NCBI RefSeq assembly: GCF_014643595.1
Contig: NZ_BMJT01000001.1
Span: 496,001-560,000, forward strand
DNA length: 64,000 bases
Reading direction: 5' to 3'
Source: Lysinibacillus alkalisoli
GTDB lineage: Bacteria > Bacillota > Bacilli > Bacillales_A > Planococcaceae
Shown here: in pieces, positions 36,138-45,533 of the stretch
Position numbering within the stretch: the first letter of the stretch is position 1
How the letters are laid out: each line of letters starts with the position of its first letter
Position numbers and translations under genes: made by a program
The notes under the pieces: generated by a model
Database searches by the model: none
Seen by the model: the letters and a program-made list of their open reading frames with translations, nothing else
Told to the model about the DNA's origin: nothing

Positions 36138-36179
36138 TCATATAATTAGTATAAAAGTCACGAAAAGGAGTTGTCGTCA

Positions 36180-36587
36180 TTGACAGCACAAATGTCAGCA
36201 CATAACGCATACAAACAAAATAGCGTAACAACTGCATCACCAGGGGAATTAACATTAATGTTATACAATGGTTGTCTCAAGTTTTTAACACTTAGCAAAA
36301 AGGCGATAGAGAATGAAGATATTCAAGAAAAGAATAATAATTTGCAAAAAGCACAAGCGATTATTAAAGAGCTTATGTTAACTTTGAATATGGATATTGC
36401 GATCTCTAAAGAAATGCTAACGCTCTATGAATATATGAATCACCGTTTAATTGAGGCTAATATGAAGAACGATATCGCTATGATTGATGAAGTTATGGGG
36501 CTAGTCACAGAGTTTCGTGATACATGGAAAGAGGTTATACGCTTAAATCGCCAACAGCAACCTGCTGTACAAGGAGATCAAGTATGA
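36180..36587 (+). CDS. fliS: FliS, flagellin export chaperone
   Basis: The best start is TTG 36180, nine bases after AAAAGGAG, giving 135 residues; TTG 36171 abuts the ribosome site and ATG 36192 is too far. The protein has NAYKQNSVTTASPGELTLML, YNGCLKFLTLSKKAIE and MNHRLIEANMKND, the FliS four-helix signature. It binds the C-terminus of flagellin to keep it unfolded for export. The fliT start overlaps its stop (ATGA). Confidence 0.95.
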   Translation: MTAQMSAHNAYKQNSVTTASPGELTLMLYNGCLKFLTLSKKAIENEDIQEKNNNLQKAQAIIKELMLTLNMDIAISKEMLTLYEYMNHRLIEANMKNDIAMIDEVMGLVTEFRDTWKEVIRLNRQQQPAVQGDQV

Positions 36588-36946
36588 CCACGCAACAAGC
36601 TGATATTAAAAGTTTATTAGCGACATCAGCCACATTATTCAATCATTTAACTACAGTCCCAAGTGGTGAAGCACGTGATGCTTATATTGAACGCATTAAT
36701 GAATTGCTAGACCAACGAGGCGAGCTTTTAAGTCAGCTTTCAAAAGAAGATTTAGAAGGTCATCAATTATTGCCACATCTTATCGAATTAGATCAAGGTA
36801 TTCAACAACGCTTAGATAAGGTGATGGATACTGTGAAACAAGATATCTTAAACTTAAAGAAGTCAAGGAAAAGTGAAGCGCAATATGCGAATCCTTACGA
36901 TTCTGTGAGAACTTTAGACGGTATGTATTATGATGGTAAAAAATAG
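36584..36946 (+). CDS. fliT: FliT-like flagellar chaperone
   Basis: From ATG 36584 (AAGGAGATC upstream, overlapping the fliS stop by 4 bases) the protein has 120 residues, nearly all helical and charged, with DAYIERINELLDQRGELLSQ and LDQGIQQRLDKVMDTVKQDI. Position after fliS and helical content fit FliT, a chaperone for FliD. Sequence conservation of this family is low, so context carries the call. The reading frame upstream to 36524 is inside fliS. Confidence 0.82.
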   Translation: MTTQQADIKSLLATSATLFNHLTTVPSGEARDAYIERINELLDQRGELLSQLSKEDLEGHQLLPHLIELDQGIQQRLDKVMDTVKQDILNLKKSRKSEAQYANPYDSVRTLDGMYYDGKK

Positions 36947-36957
36947 GTTATAATGAT

Positions 36958-36999
36958 AGGGATAAGGTAATAGATGTTAATACATCTCACCTTATCCCT
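36958..36999 (+). terminator. Long hairpin between fliT and the PilZ gene
   Basis: An 11-bp outer stem (36958-36968 with 36989-36999) and a 6-bp inner stem (36972-36977 with 36982-36987) form a stable hairpin. The T-tract is poor (TTATTCT), so it may be a weak terminator or an RNA structure that sets the level of the next gene. Confidence 0.5.
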
Positions 37000-37023
37000 T
37001 ATTCTATTGAGAGGGGGATTTCA

Positions 37024-37401
37024 ATGGTTTATCGCAGAAATGAAAGTTTTCGTTATACTTTTCCAGAGATCGTTGTGATAAGTGGTGTACTAGTATCAGA
37101 GTTAGAGCACTTAAATCATAAGGAGTGGAAAGGGCATATTGTAGATATTAGCCCACAAGGTATGAAAGTAGTATCGGATTTACAATTAACAGAGACAGAA
37201 ATTAGACAAGTGCAACTCGAGTCAAACTTTCGCATTGATGCGAATATGATTAAAGGTTATGCTGAAATACGTTGGTATAAATCTTACGGCGGTGGTCAGC
37301 AATTAGGATTATACTTTCATGAACAGGCAGAAGTAGAAGGTAAAATAATTGATGACTTAAAATCAAGACGTCGTAAAGAAGTTTTACGAAGTAAGGCATA
37401 A
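37024..37401 (+). CDS. PilZ domain protein (possible c-di-GMP receptor)
   Basis: The 125-residue protein is a single PilZ-like domain: an N-terminal arginine-rich MVYRRNESFRY and a central VDISPQGMKVV, which is the DxSxxG motif, then a beta barrel and a basic C-terminal helix. PilZ domains bind cyclic di-GMP through RxxxR and DxSxxG; here the arginines read RRNESFR, giving a spacing of RxxxxR for the inner pair. Location after fliT suggests control of motility, such as a brake on flagella. GAGGGGG precedes the ATG. The gene is absent from the B. subtilis cluster. Confidence 0.8.
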   Translation: MVYRRNESFRYTFPEIVVISGVLVSELEHLNHKEWKGHIVDISPQGMKVVSDLQLTETEIRQVQLESNFRIDANMIKGYAEIRWYKSYGGGQQLGLYFHEQAEVEGKIIDDLKSRRRKEVLRSKA

Positions 37402-37425
37402 ATTTTAAAAAAATTAATAAATTAA

Positions 37426-37452
37426 GAAGGAATTTTACATATCGTATAGAAT
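37426..37452 (+). promoter_or_regulatory. Sigma-H-like promoter of hpf
   Basis: GAAGGAATT (37426-37434), 11 bases, then ATAGAAT (37446-37452) fits the sigma-H consensus RNAGGAWWW-N11-12-RNNGAAT at every fixed position. It lies 35 bases before hpf. In B. subtilis the orthologue yvyD has a sigma-H promoter. Confidence 0.65.
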
Positions 37453-37487
37453 AAAGTAAGTAAGTTGTTATTAAAGGAGGAGTTTAC

Positions 37488-38036
37488 ATGCTAAACTTTA
37501 ACATTCGTGGAGAAAATCTTGAAGTAACACCAGCTATTCGTGAGTATGTTGAAAATAAAGTCGAAAAAATTGAGCGCTATTTCAATGAAGACTTAGATGC
37601 AACTGTTCACGTAAACTTGAAAGTTTATAGTGATAAACAAACAAAGGTCGAGATTACTATCCCGATGAAAAACCTAACATTGCGTGCTGAAGAGCGCCAT
37701 GCTGATATGTATGCAGCTGTTGATTTAATTGTTGATAAATTAGAGCGACAAATTCGCAAGCATAAAACGAAAGTAAATCGTAAATTCCGAGAGCGTGAGG
37801 GCGTAGGCATTTATTTTGCCAATACTGAAACAGAGCCAGCAACCAATGCTGATGAAGAGTATGAAGTCGTACGCACAAAACAATTTGATTTAAAACCGAT
37901 GGACGAAGAAGAAGCCATTTTGCAAATGAATTTATTAGGCCATGATTTCTTTATTTATACAGATGCTGAAACGGATGGCACTAATATTGTATATAAACGT
38001 AAAAATGGAAAATACGGTTTGATTGAAACAAATTAA
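37488..38036 (+). CDS. hpf: Hpf, long-form ribosome hibernation promoting factor
   Basis: The 182-residue protein has an N-terminal S30AE domain (MLNFNIRGENLEVTPAIREY, VHVNLKVYSDKQTKVEITIP, RAEERHADMYAAVDLIVDKLERQIRK, read in parts) and a C-terminal dimerisation domain (EVVRTKQFDLKPMDEEEAIL ... YKRKNGKYGLIE). Long-form HPF joins 70S ribosomes into inactive 100S dimers in stationary phase. AAAGGAGGAG precedes the ATG and a sigma-H-like promoter lies upstream. Confidence 0.96.
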   Translation: MLNFNIRGENLEVTPAIREYVENKVEKIERYFNEDLDATVHVNLKVYSDKQTKVEITIPMKNLTLRAEERHADMYAAVDLIVDKLERQIRKHKTKVNRKFREREGVGIYFANTETEPATNADEEYEVVRTKQFDLKPMDEEEAILQMNLLGHDFFIYTDAETDGTNIVYKRKNGKYGLIETN

Positions 38037-38041
38037 ATGAG

Positions 38042-38081
38042 AGAGGTACATATATCTAGGTATATGTACCTCTTATTTTTT
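38042..38081 (+). terminator. Terminator after hpf
   Basis: A perfect 13-bp stem (38042-38054 with 38061-38073) is followed by a T-rich tract. Confidence 0.8.
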
Positions 38082-38129
38082 AGGTATATGTATATTATAA
38101 TAGGGTAAAAGGTATAAGGTGGTTATGTA

Positions 38130-38810
38130 ATGAAACGTATGAGTAAAGTAGCACTACTAGCGTCAGCATTATGGTTTGGGGCTGTTAATGTACAAGCAGC
38201 AAGTTTTACAGATATACAAAATTTACATAAAGATACACAAAGTGAAATACATAAAGCAGTTGAGATTGGGTATTTTAAAGATGGACAAAGTTTTAATCCT
38301 ACACAGCAGTTAAAGCGTAGTCATGCTACATTAACGATTGCCCGAGCGATTGCGGGTGGCTCATCTATCGAACATTTAAGACAATATGTAGACTTACATC
38401 ATTTAATGGCAAATAAAACACCATTTGTTGATGTGCCTATTTCTTTTAGAGCAGGTACAGCATCACAACAAGAACTCTTTTACGCTTCACTTATTGTAAA
38501 AGATATTGGTGCTTTTACTAATCCTTACTTAAATCCGAATGGTGTATTGACAAGAAAACAAATGGCTAAAGTGTTAGTCGAGTCTTTTGATTTAGAGGCT
38601 GGAAATGAAACCATTATCTTGCATGATGTACAAGACGCTGAAACCAAACATTATACACAAATTTTAGCGTCGTTAGAAATTACAAAACCTGTAAATGGTT
38701 ACTTTAAACCAGGTAATCCTGTGAATCGTGCGCAAATGGCAAGTTTTTTAGTGCGTACGTATCATACGATGCAACCTGTTGGTGAAATCCCTAATGTAGG
38801 TATCGAATAA
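38130..38810 (+). CDS. SLH-domain surface protein
   Basis: The 226-residue protein has a signal peptide (about residues 1-23, cleavage near VQAAS) and SLH-type repeats: ASFTDIQN at the start, a middle stretch with NPYLNPNGVLTRKQMAKVLV, and a final one with GYFKPGNPVNRAQMASFLVR. SLH domains bind pyruvylated secondary wall polysaccharide, the product of CsaB. No other domain is present, so it may be a small S-layer-associated protein. It is an extra gene relative to the B. subtilis hpf-secA order, and a plausible SecA2/SlaP client. Confidence 0.85.
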   Translation: MKRMSKVALLASALWFGAVNVQAASFTDIQNLHKDTQSEIHKAVEIGYFKDGQSFNPTQQLKRSHATLTIARAIAGGSSIEHLRQYVDLHHLMANKTPFVDVPISFRAGTASQQELFYASLIVKDIGAFTNPYLNPNGVLTRKQMAKVLVESFDLEAGNETIILHDVQDAETKHYTQILASLEITKPVNGYFKPGNPVNRAQMASFLVRTYHTMQPVGEIPNVGIE

Positions 38811-38819
38811 TTATTGCCG

Positions 38820-38852
38820 TACAGCTGAACTAGTTTTCAGCTGTATTTTTTT
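38820..38852 (+). terminator. Terminator after the SLH gene
   Basis: A perfect 10-bp stem (38820-38829 with 38836-38845) is followed by seven T. Confidence 0.85.
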
Positions 38853-38945
38853 ACGATGTGTTAGCCTCTTTGTTTATTATTTATTTGTATTAAATGGCAT
38901 ATGTGATATAAAGAGGATAGCGTACTTTTTACATGTGGTGACAAT

Positions 38946-38975
38946 TTGCGCCAATGCTAACGTAAATGGTAGAAT
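38946..38975 (+). promoter_or_regulatory. Promoter before secA1
   Basis: TTGCGC (38946-38951), 18 bases, then TAGAAT (38970-38975) preceded by TGG gives a sigma-A promoter with an extended -10. Confidence 0.5.
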
Positions 38976-39007
38976 GAAAAGTGAGACTAAATAGGAAGTG
39001 ACGACGC

Positions 39008-41518
39008 ATGTTAAACCTTTTAAATAAAATGTTTGATTTAAATAAAAAAGAACTAAAAAAGTTAAATAAAGTAGCTGATGCAGTAGATGCGATGGCGTCT
39101 GATATAGAGAAATTGTCAGATGAAGCATTAAAACAGAAAACAGAAGAATTCAGACAACGCTACAAAGATGGTGAGCATTTAGATAATATTCGTGTGGAGG
39201 CATTTGCGGTTTGTCGTGAAGCATCTCGACGCGTTTTAGGCATGTATCCATTCCGTGTACAAATTATGGGGGCAGCCACACTAGATGAAGGTAATATTGC
39301 CGAGATGAAAACAGGTGAAGGTAAAACATTAACTTCTACATTAGCTGTGTATTTGAATGCGATTACGGGTAAAGGTGTGCACGTTGTAACCGTCAATGAA
39401 TACTTAGCTAGCCGTGATGCTACAGAAATGGGCGAATTATACGAATTTTTAGGTTTATCTGTTGGCTTAAACTTAAACAGCTTAAGTAAAGATGAGAAGC
39501 GTGAAGCATATGCTGCTGATATCACCTATAGTACGAATAATGAGTTAGGATTTGACTACTTACGTGATAATATGGTGCTTTATAAAGAGGAACGTGTACA
39601 GCGTCCGCTTTATTTTGCGGTAATTGATGAGGTTGACTCCATTTTAATTGATGAGGCACGTACGCCGTTAATTATTTCAGGGCAAGCAGCCAAGTCTGTA
39701 CAATTATATAAGCAGTCTAACGCATTTGTACGCATTTTAAAAAATGAGGAAGACTACACATATGAGGAAGAAACCAAGGGTGTAACATTAACAGAAGCAG
39801 GGATTGAGAAAGCTGAAAAGGCGTTTGGGATTGATAATCTCTTTGACTTAACCCATGTGCGATTATTACATGCGATTAATCAATCATTAAAAGCACAGGT
39901 AAGTATGCATCTAGATGTTGACTATGTGGTTCAAGATGGCGAAATTGTCATTGTTGATGGCTTTACGGGGCGTTTAATGAAAGGCCGCCGCTATTCAGAT
40001 GGTTTACATCAGGCGATTGAGGCTAAAGAGGGCGTAGATATTCAAAATGAATCTATGACAATGGCTACTATCACATTCCAAAACTACTTCCGTATGTATG
40101 AGAAGTTATCAGGTATGACGGGTACAGCGAAAACAGAGGAAGAAGAATTCCGTAATATTTATAATATGAATGTTATTGCGATCCCTACTAATAAGCCAAT
40201 TGCACGTGATGACCGTGCGGATTTAATCTTTGCTTCTATGGCTGGTAAGTATGAAGCAGCAGCAGCTGACATTGCAGAGCGTCACCGCAATGGGCAACCT
40301 GTATTAGTAGGGACAGTGGCGATTGAGACTTCAGAAATTATTTCGCAATTATTAGTGCGTCATAAAATTCCACATAATGTATTAAATGCGAAAAATCATG
40401 AACGTGAAGCAGAGATCATTGCAAATGCTGGTGAAAAGGGTGCTGTAACCATTGCTACTAACATGGCAGGTCGTGGTACGGATATTAAACCAGGTGAAGG
40501 TGTATTAGAGCTAGGTGGTCTTGCTGTTATTGGGACAGAGCGTCATGAATCCCGCCGTATTGATAATCAGTTGCGTGGTCGTTCGGGACGTCAAGGTAAC
40601 CCTGGTGTCACACAGTTTTATTTATCATTAGAAGATGATTTAATGCGCCGTTTTGGCTCTGAAAATATGAAGAATATGATGACAAAATTAGGTATGGATG
40701 ATACACAACCACTACAATCTAAAATTGTCTCTCGTGCTGTAGAGTCAGCACAAAAACGTGTTGAAGGTAATAACTTTGATGCACGTAAGCGATTGCTACA
40801 ATATGACGATGTGTTACGTCAACAACGTGAAGTGATTTATGGTGAGCGTTATGCGATTTTAGAGTCTGAGAATATGCGTGAATTAGTAGAAACTATGATT
40901 AATCAAGTGGTAGAAGATACAGTGGCATTATATACACAATCCGAAAACAAAGATGAGTGGAATATTAAAGCCATCACAGATTATATGGTGAATAATTTAT
41001 TTGAAGAAGGTGCGCTTGAAGAACAGCAACTTACGAATAAGACACCAGAAGAAATGGTTGCGCTTATTTTAGAAAAAGTAAAAGAACGTTATGATCGTAA
41101 GGAAGAAGAAATGACTGCTGAGCGTATGCGTGAGTTTGAGAAAGTTATTTTACTTCGCTCTATTGATACAAAATGGATTGACCATATTGATGCTATGGAC
41201 CAACTTCGTCAAGGTATTCATTTACGTGCCTATGGGCAAAATGATCCATTGCGTGAATATCAACAAGAAGGTTTCCATATGTTTGAAGATATGATGGCTT
41301 CCGTACGTGAAGACGTAGCGAAATATGCTATGAAGGCGGAGATTCAATCGAATCTTGAACGAGAAGAAGTGGCTAAAGGCCAAGCTGTTAACCCAAAAGA
41401 GGAAGAAGGCGGCGGCGCTAAAAAACAACCGATTCGTAAGAAAGATGATGTTGGCCGTAATGACCCTTGTCCATGTGGAAGCGGTAAAAAATATAAAAAC
41501 TGTCACGGGGCAGTGTAA
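39008..41518 (+). CDS. secA: SecA1, preprotein translocase ATPase
   Basis: The 836-residue protein is the housekeeping Sec[18 protein letters not shown] (Walker A), [17 protein letters not shown] (Walker B), [30 protein letters not shown] and [12 protein letters not shown], ending in the SEC-C zinc motif [14 protein letters not shown]. It drives protein export through SecYEG. It sits between hpf and prfB as in B. subtilis. GGAAGTGA precedes the ATG. The zinc motif and longer length separate it from SecA2 at 4.1 kb. Confidence 0.98.
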   Translation: MLNLLNKMFDLNKKELKKLNKVADAVDAMASDIEKLSDEALKQKTEEFRQRYKDGEHLDNIRVEAFAVCREASRRVLGMYPFRVQIMGAATLDEGNIAEMKTGEGKTLTSTLAVYLNAITGKGVHVVTVNEYLASRDATEMGELYEFLGLSVGLNLNSLSKDEKREAYAADITYSTNNELGFDYLRDNMVLYKEERVQRPLYFAVIDEVDSILIDEARTPLIISGQAAKSVQLYKQSNAFVRILKNEEDYTYEEETKGVTLTEAGIEKAEKAFGIDNLFDLTHVRLLHAINQSLKAQVSMHLDVDYVVQDGEIVIVDGFTGRLMKGRRYSDGLHQAIEAKEGVDIQNESMTMATITFQNYFRMYEKLSGMTGTAKTEEEEFRNIYNMNVIAIPTNKPIARDDRADLIFASMAGKYEAAAADIAERHRNGQPVLVGTVAIETSEIISQLLVRHKIPHNVLNAKNHEREAEIIANAGEKGAVTIATNMAGRGTDIKPGEGVLELGGLAVIGTERHESRRIDNQLRGRSGRQGNPGVTQFYLSLEDDLMRRFGSENMKNMMTKLGMDDTQPLQSKIVSRAVESAQKRVEGNNFDARKRLLQYDDVLRQQREVIYGERYAILESENMRELVETMINQVVEDTVALYTQSENKDEWNIKAITDYMVNNLFEEGALEEQQLTNKTPEEMVALILEKVKERYDRKEEEMTAERMREFEKVILLRSIDTKWIDHIDAMDQLRQGIHLRAYGQNDPLREYQQEGFHMFEDMMASVREDVAKYAMKAEIQSNLEREEVAKGQAVNPKEEEGGGAKKQPIRKKDDVGRNDPCPCGSGKKYKNCHGAV

Positions 41519-41525
41519 CATTGTC

Positions 41526-41561
41526 AAAAATCCAGATGATATCGTATCATCTGGATTTTTT
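41526..41561 (+). terminator. Terminator after secA1
   Basis: A perfect 15-bp stem (41526-41540 with 41546-41560, loop ATCGT) ends in a T-run. Confidence 0.9.
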
Positions 41562-41674
41562 AGCATAACGAAAAATAAGTGAGAGAGAAATACTCATATA
41601 AAGTAGTTGGAGATTGACAAGCTATCGTTTATAATGAAAGGATAGCAATTTTAACTACGTGGAGGAATTATCAT

Positions 41675-42779
41675 ATGATGGAATTAGCAGAAGTACGTAA
41701 TACGTTAGACAATACAGCCAAAAAATTGGCGGACTTTAGGGGGTCTCTTTGACTTAGAAAACAAAGAGGCACGTATTATGGAGTTAGATGAGATGATGTT
41801 AGAGCCTGGTTTTTGGGATGACCAACAAGGTGCTCAAACAGTCATCAATGAATCAAATGCGTTAAAAGCCATTGTTAATCAATATCAAGAGTTAGTGGAT
41901 ACGTATGACAATATTGATATGACATTGGAGTTGTTACGTGAAGAGCCAGATGTGGAGTTACAAGAAGAATTAGGCGATGAAGTCGTTGATTTTAAAAAGC
42001 AGATGGCAGACTTTGAATTACAAATGTTATTAAGCGGACCATACGATGCTAATAATGCCATTTTAGAATTACACCCAGGTGCAGGTGGTACCGAATCACA
42101 AGACTGGGGCTCACTATTGCTACGTATGTACACGAGATGGGCAGAGCATCATGGTTTTAAAGTAGAAACGATTGATTATTTGCCAGGGGACGAAGCTGGT
42201 ATTAAATCGGTTACATTAGGCATTAAAGGGCATAATGCCTATGGTTATTTAAAAGCAGAAAAAGGCGTACATCGTTTAGTGCGTATTTCGCCGTTTGACT
42301 CATCAGGTCGCCGTCATACATCGTTTGTGTCTTGTGACGTAATGCCAGAGTTCACTGATGATGTGGAAATTGAAGTGCGTTCAGAAGATTTGAAAATTGA
42401 TACGTATCGTTCTACAGGTGCAGGTGGGCAGCACGTTAATACAACAGATTCGGCTGTACGTATTACACATATGCCAACAGGTATTGTGGTACAATGTCAA
42501 GCAGAGCGTTCACAAATCAAAAACCGTGAAAAAGCAATGAATATGTTAAAAGCAAAGTTATACCAAGTAGAATTAGAAAAACAACAAGCTGCGTTAGATG
42601 ATATTCGTGGTGAGCAAAAAGAAATTGGTTGGGGTAGTCAAATTCGTTCGTATGTGTTCCATCCCTATTCTATGGTTAAAGATCACCGTACAAATGAAGA
42701 GACAGGTAATATTGGCGCCGTCATGGATGGCGAGTTAGATGCCTTCATCCATGCGTATTTACGATCACAAATGAATTAA
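41675..42779 (+). CDS. prfB: PrfB, peptide chain release factor 2, with programmed +1 frameshift
   Basis: The true gene is two segments: 25 codons at 41675-41749, then skipping T 41750, then 41751-42779, for 367 residues (B. subtilis RF2 is about 366). GGAGG lies nine bases before the ATG. The shift site is the classic CTT TGA C, preceded by the Shine-Dalgarno-like AGGGGG. RF2 reads UGA, so low RF2 favours the shift and more RF2. Coding motifs are [13 protein letters not shown] (the SPF stop-reading loop) and [14 protein letters not shown] (the GGQ catalytic loop). It follows secA1 as in B. subtilis. Confidence 0.97.
41738..41753 (+). promoter_or_regulatory. prfB frameshift element
   Basis: AGGGGGTCTCTTTGAC contains the internal Shine-Dalgarno-like AGGGGG, the slippery CTT codon, the in-frame UGA (41750-41752) and the following C, which weakens termination. 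Confidence 0.95.
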
Positions 42780-42787
42780 GCAGATTA

Positions 42788-42821
42788 AAACACGATTTTT
42801 CCTTATGGAGAAATCGTGTTT
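42788..42821. terminator. Bidirectional terminator between prfB and comK
   Basis: A 15-bp stem with one G-U pair (42788-42802 with 42807-42821) lies between convergent genes, with modest T-tracts on each side. Confidence 0.8.
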
Positions 42822-42827
42822 GTTATT

Positions 42828-43313
42828 TTAAAATACACTATCATGTAAAATAGCAGCACGTTCTCTTTTAAAATGACGATAGAGTAAATTGGCATTGGCA
42901 AATTGTTTGAGCACAGTGACAAAACTTGCTTCGAGAGGTACAACCTCATTATTAATTAAAGTGACAGTACAATTAACTTCTGTAGGGTCAATGCGTTTGA
43001 CAGCATGTAACCCAATCCATACATTACCTTCAGCAGTAGGAGAAAATGTAGGGAAGAATACGCAAGGTACACCATAATCATGTGATACAACAATGGGTAA
43101 TTTATGCTGATTACCAAAGAAGTTTTTTGCATTTTTTCGTGTCATTTCATAAGAAAGCCCTAATGTTAAACAAGTTTTTCGAATCACATACATGGGCTTG
43201 CGATTAATAATGATATTTTGTTGGCGGTCAATTATTTTAGTGCGTGTTCGATGACCTGTTGTTTCGGGTAAAAGCATTAATGTATTGAATGAAATTAAGT
43301 ATGTGTCTTTCAT
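42828..43313 (-). CDS. comK: ComK, competence transcription factor
   Basis: The 161-residue protein resembles ComK in length and order of motifs: an N-terminal TLMLLPE, a KPMYVIRKTCLTLGLSY segment followed by the basic TRKNAKNF, IVVSHDYGVPCVFFPT, NVWIGLHAVKRIDP, and a C-terminal LYRHFKRERA helix. ComK activates late competence genes, including comF in B. subtilis. The start has AAGGAGG upstream. No clear pair of ComK boxes (AAAA-N5-TTTT) is seen before it or before comFA. It is convergent with prfB. Confidence 0.85.
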   Translation of the reverse strand: MKDTYLISFNTLMLLPETTGHRTRTKIIDRQQNIIINRKPMYVIRKTCLTLGLSYEMTRKNAKNFFGNQHKLPIVVSHDYGVPCVFFPTFSPTAEGNVWIGLHAVKRIDPTEVNCTVTLINNEVVPLEASFVTVLKQFANANLLYRHFKRERAAILHDSVF

Positions 43314-43488
43314 AATGAATACCTCCTTTTTGCCTAGTATACGTATAAAATGGAAAAAGGTATAAATGCATAAAAGCGTATTAGTAGATCATAAAAGATC
43401 AGTAAATCTTTCACAACTAAGACATTGGGCACACTAAAATTAAAATATCTCAAAAATGAAAAAAGAAAAATAAAAACAGAACAAACAT

Positions 43489-43500
43489 TCTTAAAAACTC
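43489..43500 (+). promoter_or_regulatory. Possible LexA (SOS) box before uvrB
   Basis: GAACAAACATTC differs by one core base from the Gram-positive LexA core GAAC-N4-GTTC. It lies 58 bases before uvrB, a gene commonly under SOS control. The rest of 43314-43557 holds the comK and uvrB upstream regions and no gene. Confidence 0.4.
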
Positions 43501-43557
43501 GCAATGAACAGTTTTCTTATGATAAAATGAGTCTACAAGAAAAGGGGCGATGGAGCG

Positions 43558-45528
43558 ATGAATTTTGATTTACAATCTGCATATCAACCTAGTGGAGACC
43601 AACCACAAGCTATTGCACAGCTAACGGAAGGTATAAAAAATGATACAAAATATCAAACCTTATTAGGTGCAACAGGTACAGGGAAAACATTTACAATATC
43701 AAATGTTATTAAAGAAGTAAATAAACCAACGCTAGTCATTGCGCATAATAAAACATTAGCAGGGCAATTGTATAGCGAGTTTAAATCCTTTTTCCCTAAT
43801 AATGCAGTGGAGTATTTTGTGAGTTACTACGATTATTATCAACCCGAAGCGTATGTACCGCAAACAGATACTTTTATTGAGAAGGATGCTAGTATCAATG
43901 ATGAAATTGATAAATTACGTCACTCTGCCACATCAGCTCTTTTTGAGCGTGATGATGTAATCGTTATTGCATCTGTGTCATGTATTTATGGTTTAGGTTC
44001 GCCGGAGGAGTATCGAGAGCTGGTATTATCTTTACGTACAGGTATGGAGATTGAACGTAATCAATTACTACGTAAGCTAGTTGATATTCAATATGAGCGT
44101 AATGATATTAATTTTACACGAGGCACGTTTCGCGTGCGTGGTGATGTTGTAGAGATTTTCCAAGCTTCGCATGACGAGCGTTGCATACGTGTGGAGTTTT
44201 TTGGTGATGAAATTGACCGAATACGTGAAATAAATGCTTTAACAGGCGAAGTAGTAGTCGAGCGAGAGCATGTTGCCATTTTTCCAGCTTCTCACTTCGT
44301 TACGCGTGAAGAGAAGATGAAAAAAGCCATTGTTAATATCGAAGATGAATTAGCTCAACAATTAGAAGTAATGCGAGCAAATGATAAGTTATTAGAAGCA
44401 CAACGTCTAGAACAACGCACCAATTATGATTTAGAGATGATGCGTGAGATGGGGTTTTGTTCAGGTATTGAAAACTACTCACGCCATTTAACATTACGAG
44501 AAGCAGGAGCAACCCCCTATACATTACTAGATTACTTCCCTAAAGATTTTTTGTTAGTAGTTGATGAGTCTCACGTAACATTGCCTCAAGTGAGAGGCAT
44601 GTATAATGGCGACCAAGCACGTAAAAATGTATTAGTAGAGCATGGATTTAGATTGCCATCCGCCTTAGATAATAGACCGTTACAATTTAGTGAGTTTGAA
44701 GAGAAGGTAGGACAGGCAATATTTGTTTCAGCTACACCAGGGCCTTATGAAATTGAACATACACCGCATATGGTAGAGCAAATTATACGTCCTACAGGTT
44801 TACTTGACCCTACGATTGACGTGCGCCCAAGTGAAGGTCAAATTGATGATTTAATCGATGAGATCCATGAGCGTACGAAAAAGAATGAACGTGTGTTAAT
44901 TACAACATTAACGAAAAAAATGTCAGAAGATTTAACGACTTACTTAAAAGAGCTAGGCATGAAAGTGGAGTATTTACACTCAGAAGTTAAAACGTTAGAG
45001 CGTATTGAGATTATTCGAGAGTTACGACGAGGTACGTATGATGTATTAGTAGGCATTAATTTATTACGAGAAGGTCTCGATATACCTGAAGTTTCACTTG
45101 TTACCATTTTAGATGCTGATAAGGAAGGTTTTTTGCGCTCCGAGCGGTCATTAATCCAAACGATTGGACGTGCAGCACGTAATGCGAACGGACAAGTTAT
45201 TATGTATGCAGATAAAGTAACAGACTCCATGGAGAAAGCCATCTCAGAAACCAAGCGTCGCCGCGAAATTCAAATGGCTTATAATAAGGAGCATAATATT
45301 ACACCGCAAACCATTATTAAGAAAATACCAGATGTAATTCGTGCCACATATCAAGCAGAAGACGATGTAACAGTGGTGAAGAAGGCACAGAAGAAGTATA
45401 CGAAAGCAGAGCGTGAAAAAGTAATCGAGGCATTGACAAAAGAAATGAAAGAAGCAGCTAAAGTATTAGACTTTGAACGTGCGACAGAATTACGAGATAC
45501 GATATTAGAGCTACAAGCAGAAGGGTGA
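43558..45528 (+). CDS. uvrB: UvrB, excinuclease subunit B
   Basis: The 656-residue protein has the Walker [14 protein letters not shown], the damage-probing beta-hairpin [12 protein letters not shown], the [14 protein letters not shown] segment, [12 protein letters not shown] and QTIGRAARN helicase motifs, and a C-terminal UVR domain ([15 protein letters not shown]). UvrB verifies lesions in nucleotide excision repair and recruits UvrC. Start ATG 43558 has AAAGGGGCGATGGAGCG upstream. The uvrA start overlaps or adjoins its end. Confidence 0.97.
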   Translation: MNFDLQSAYQPSGDQPQAIAQLTEGIKNDTKYQTLLGATGTGKTFTISNVIKEVNKPTLVIAHNKTLAGQLYSEFKSFFPNNAVEYFVSYYDYYQPEAYVPQTDTFIEKDASINDEIDKLRHSATSALFERDDVIVIASVSCIYGLGSPEEYRELVLSLRTGMEIERNQLLRKLVDIQYERNDINFTRGTFRVRGDVVEIFQASHDERCIRVEFFGDEIDRIREINALTGEVVVEREHVAIFPASHFVTREEKMKKAIVNIEDELAQQLEVMRANDKLLEAQRLEQRTNYDLEMMREMGFCSGIENYSRHLTLREAGATPYTLLDYFPKDFLLVVDESHVTLPQVRGMYNGDQARKNVLVEHGFRLPSALDNRPLQFSEFEEKVGQAIFVSATPGPYEIEHTPHMVEQIIRPTGLLDPTIDVRPSEGQIDDLIDEIHERTKKNERVLITTLTKKMSEDLTTYLKELGMKVEYLHSEVKTLERIEIIRELRRGTYDVLVGINLLREGLDIPEVSLVTILDADKEGFLRSERSLIQTIGRAARNANGQVIMYADKVTDSMEKAISETKRRREIQMAYNKEHNITPQTIIKKIPDVIRATYQAEDDVTVVKKAQKKYTKAEREKVIEALTKEMKEAAKVLDFERATELRDTILELQAEG

Positions 45529-45533
45529 ATAAA

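Noticed and set aside
41613-41635. TTGACA near TATAAT before prfB as a consensus promoter
   Set aside because: The two hexamers are only 10 bases apart; TTGGAG at 17 bases is the correctly spaced but weak alternative, so no promoter feature is listed.
41675-41780. prfB as a frameshifted pseudogene
   Set aside because: The stop at codon 26 is the conserved programmed frameshift site, and the rest of the protein is intact.
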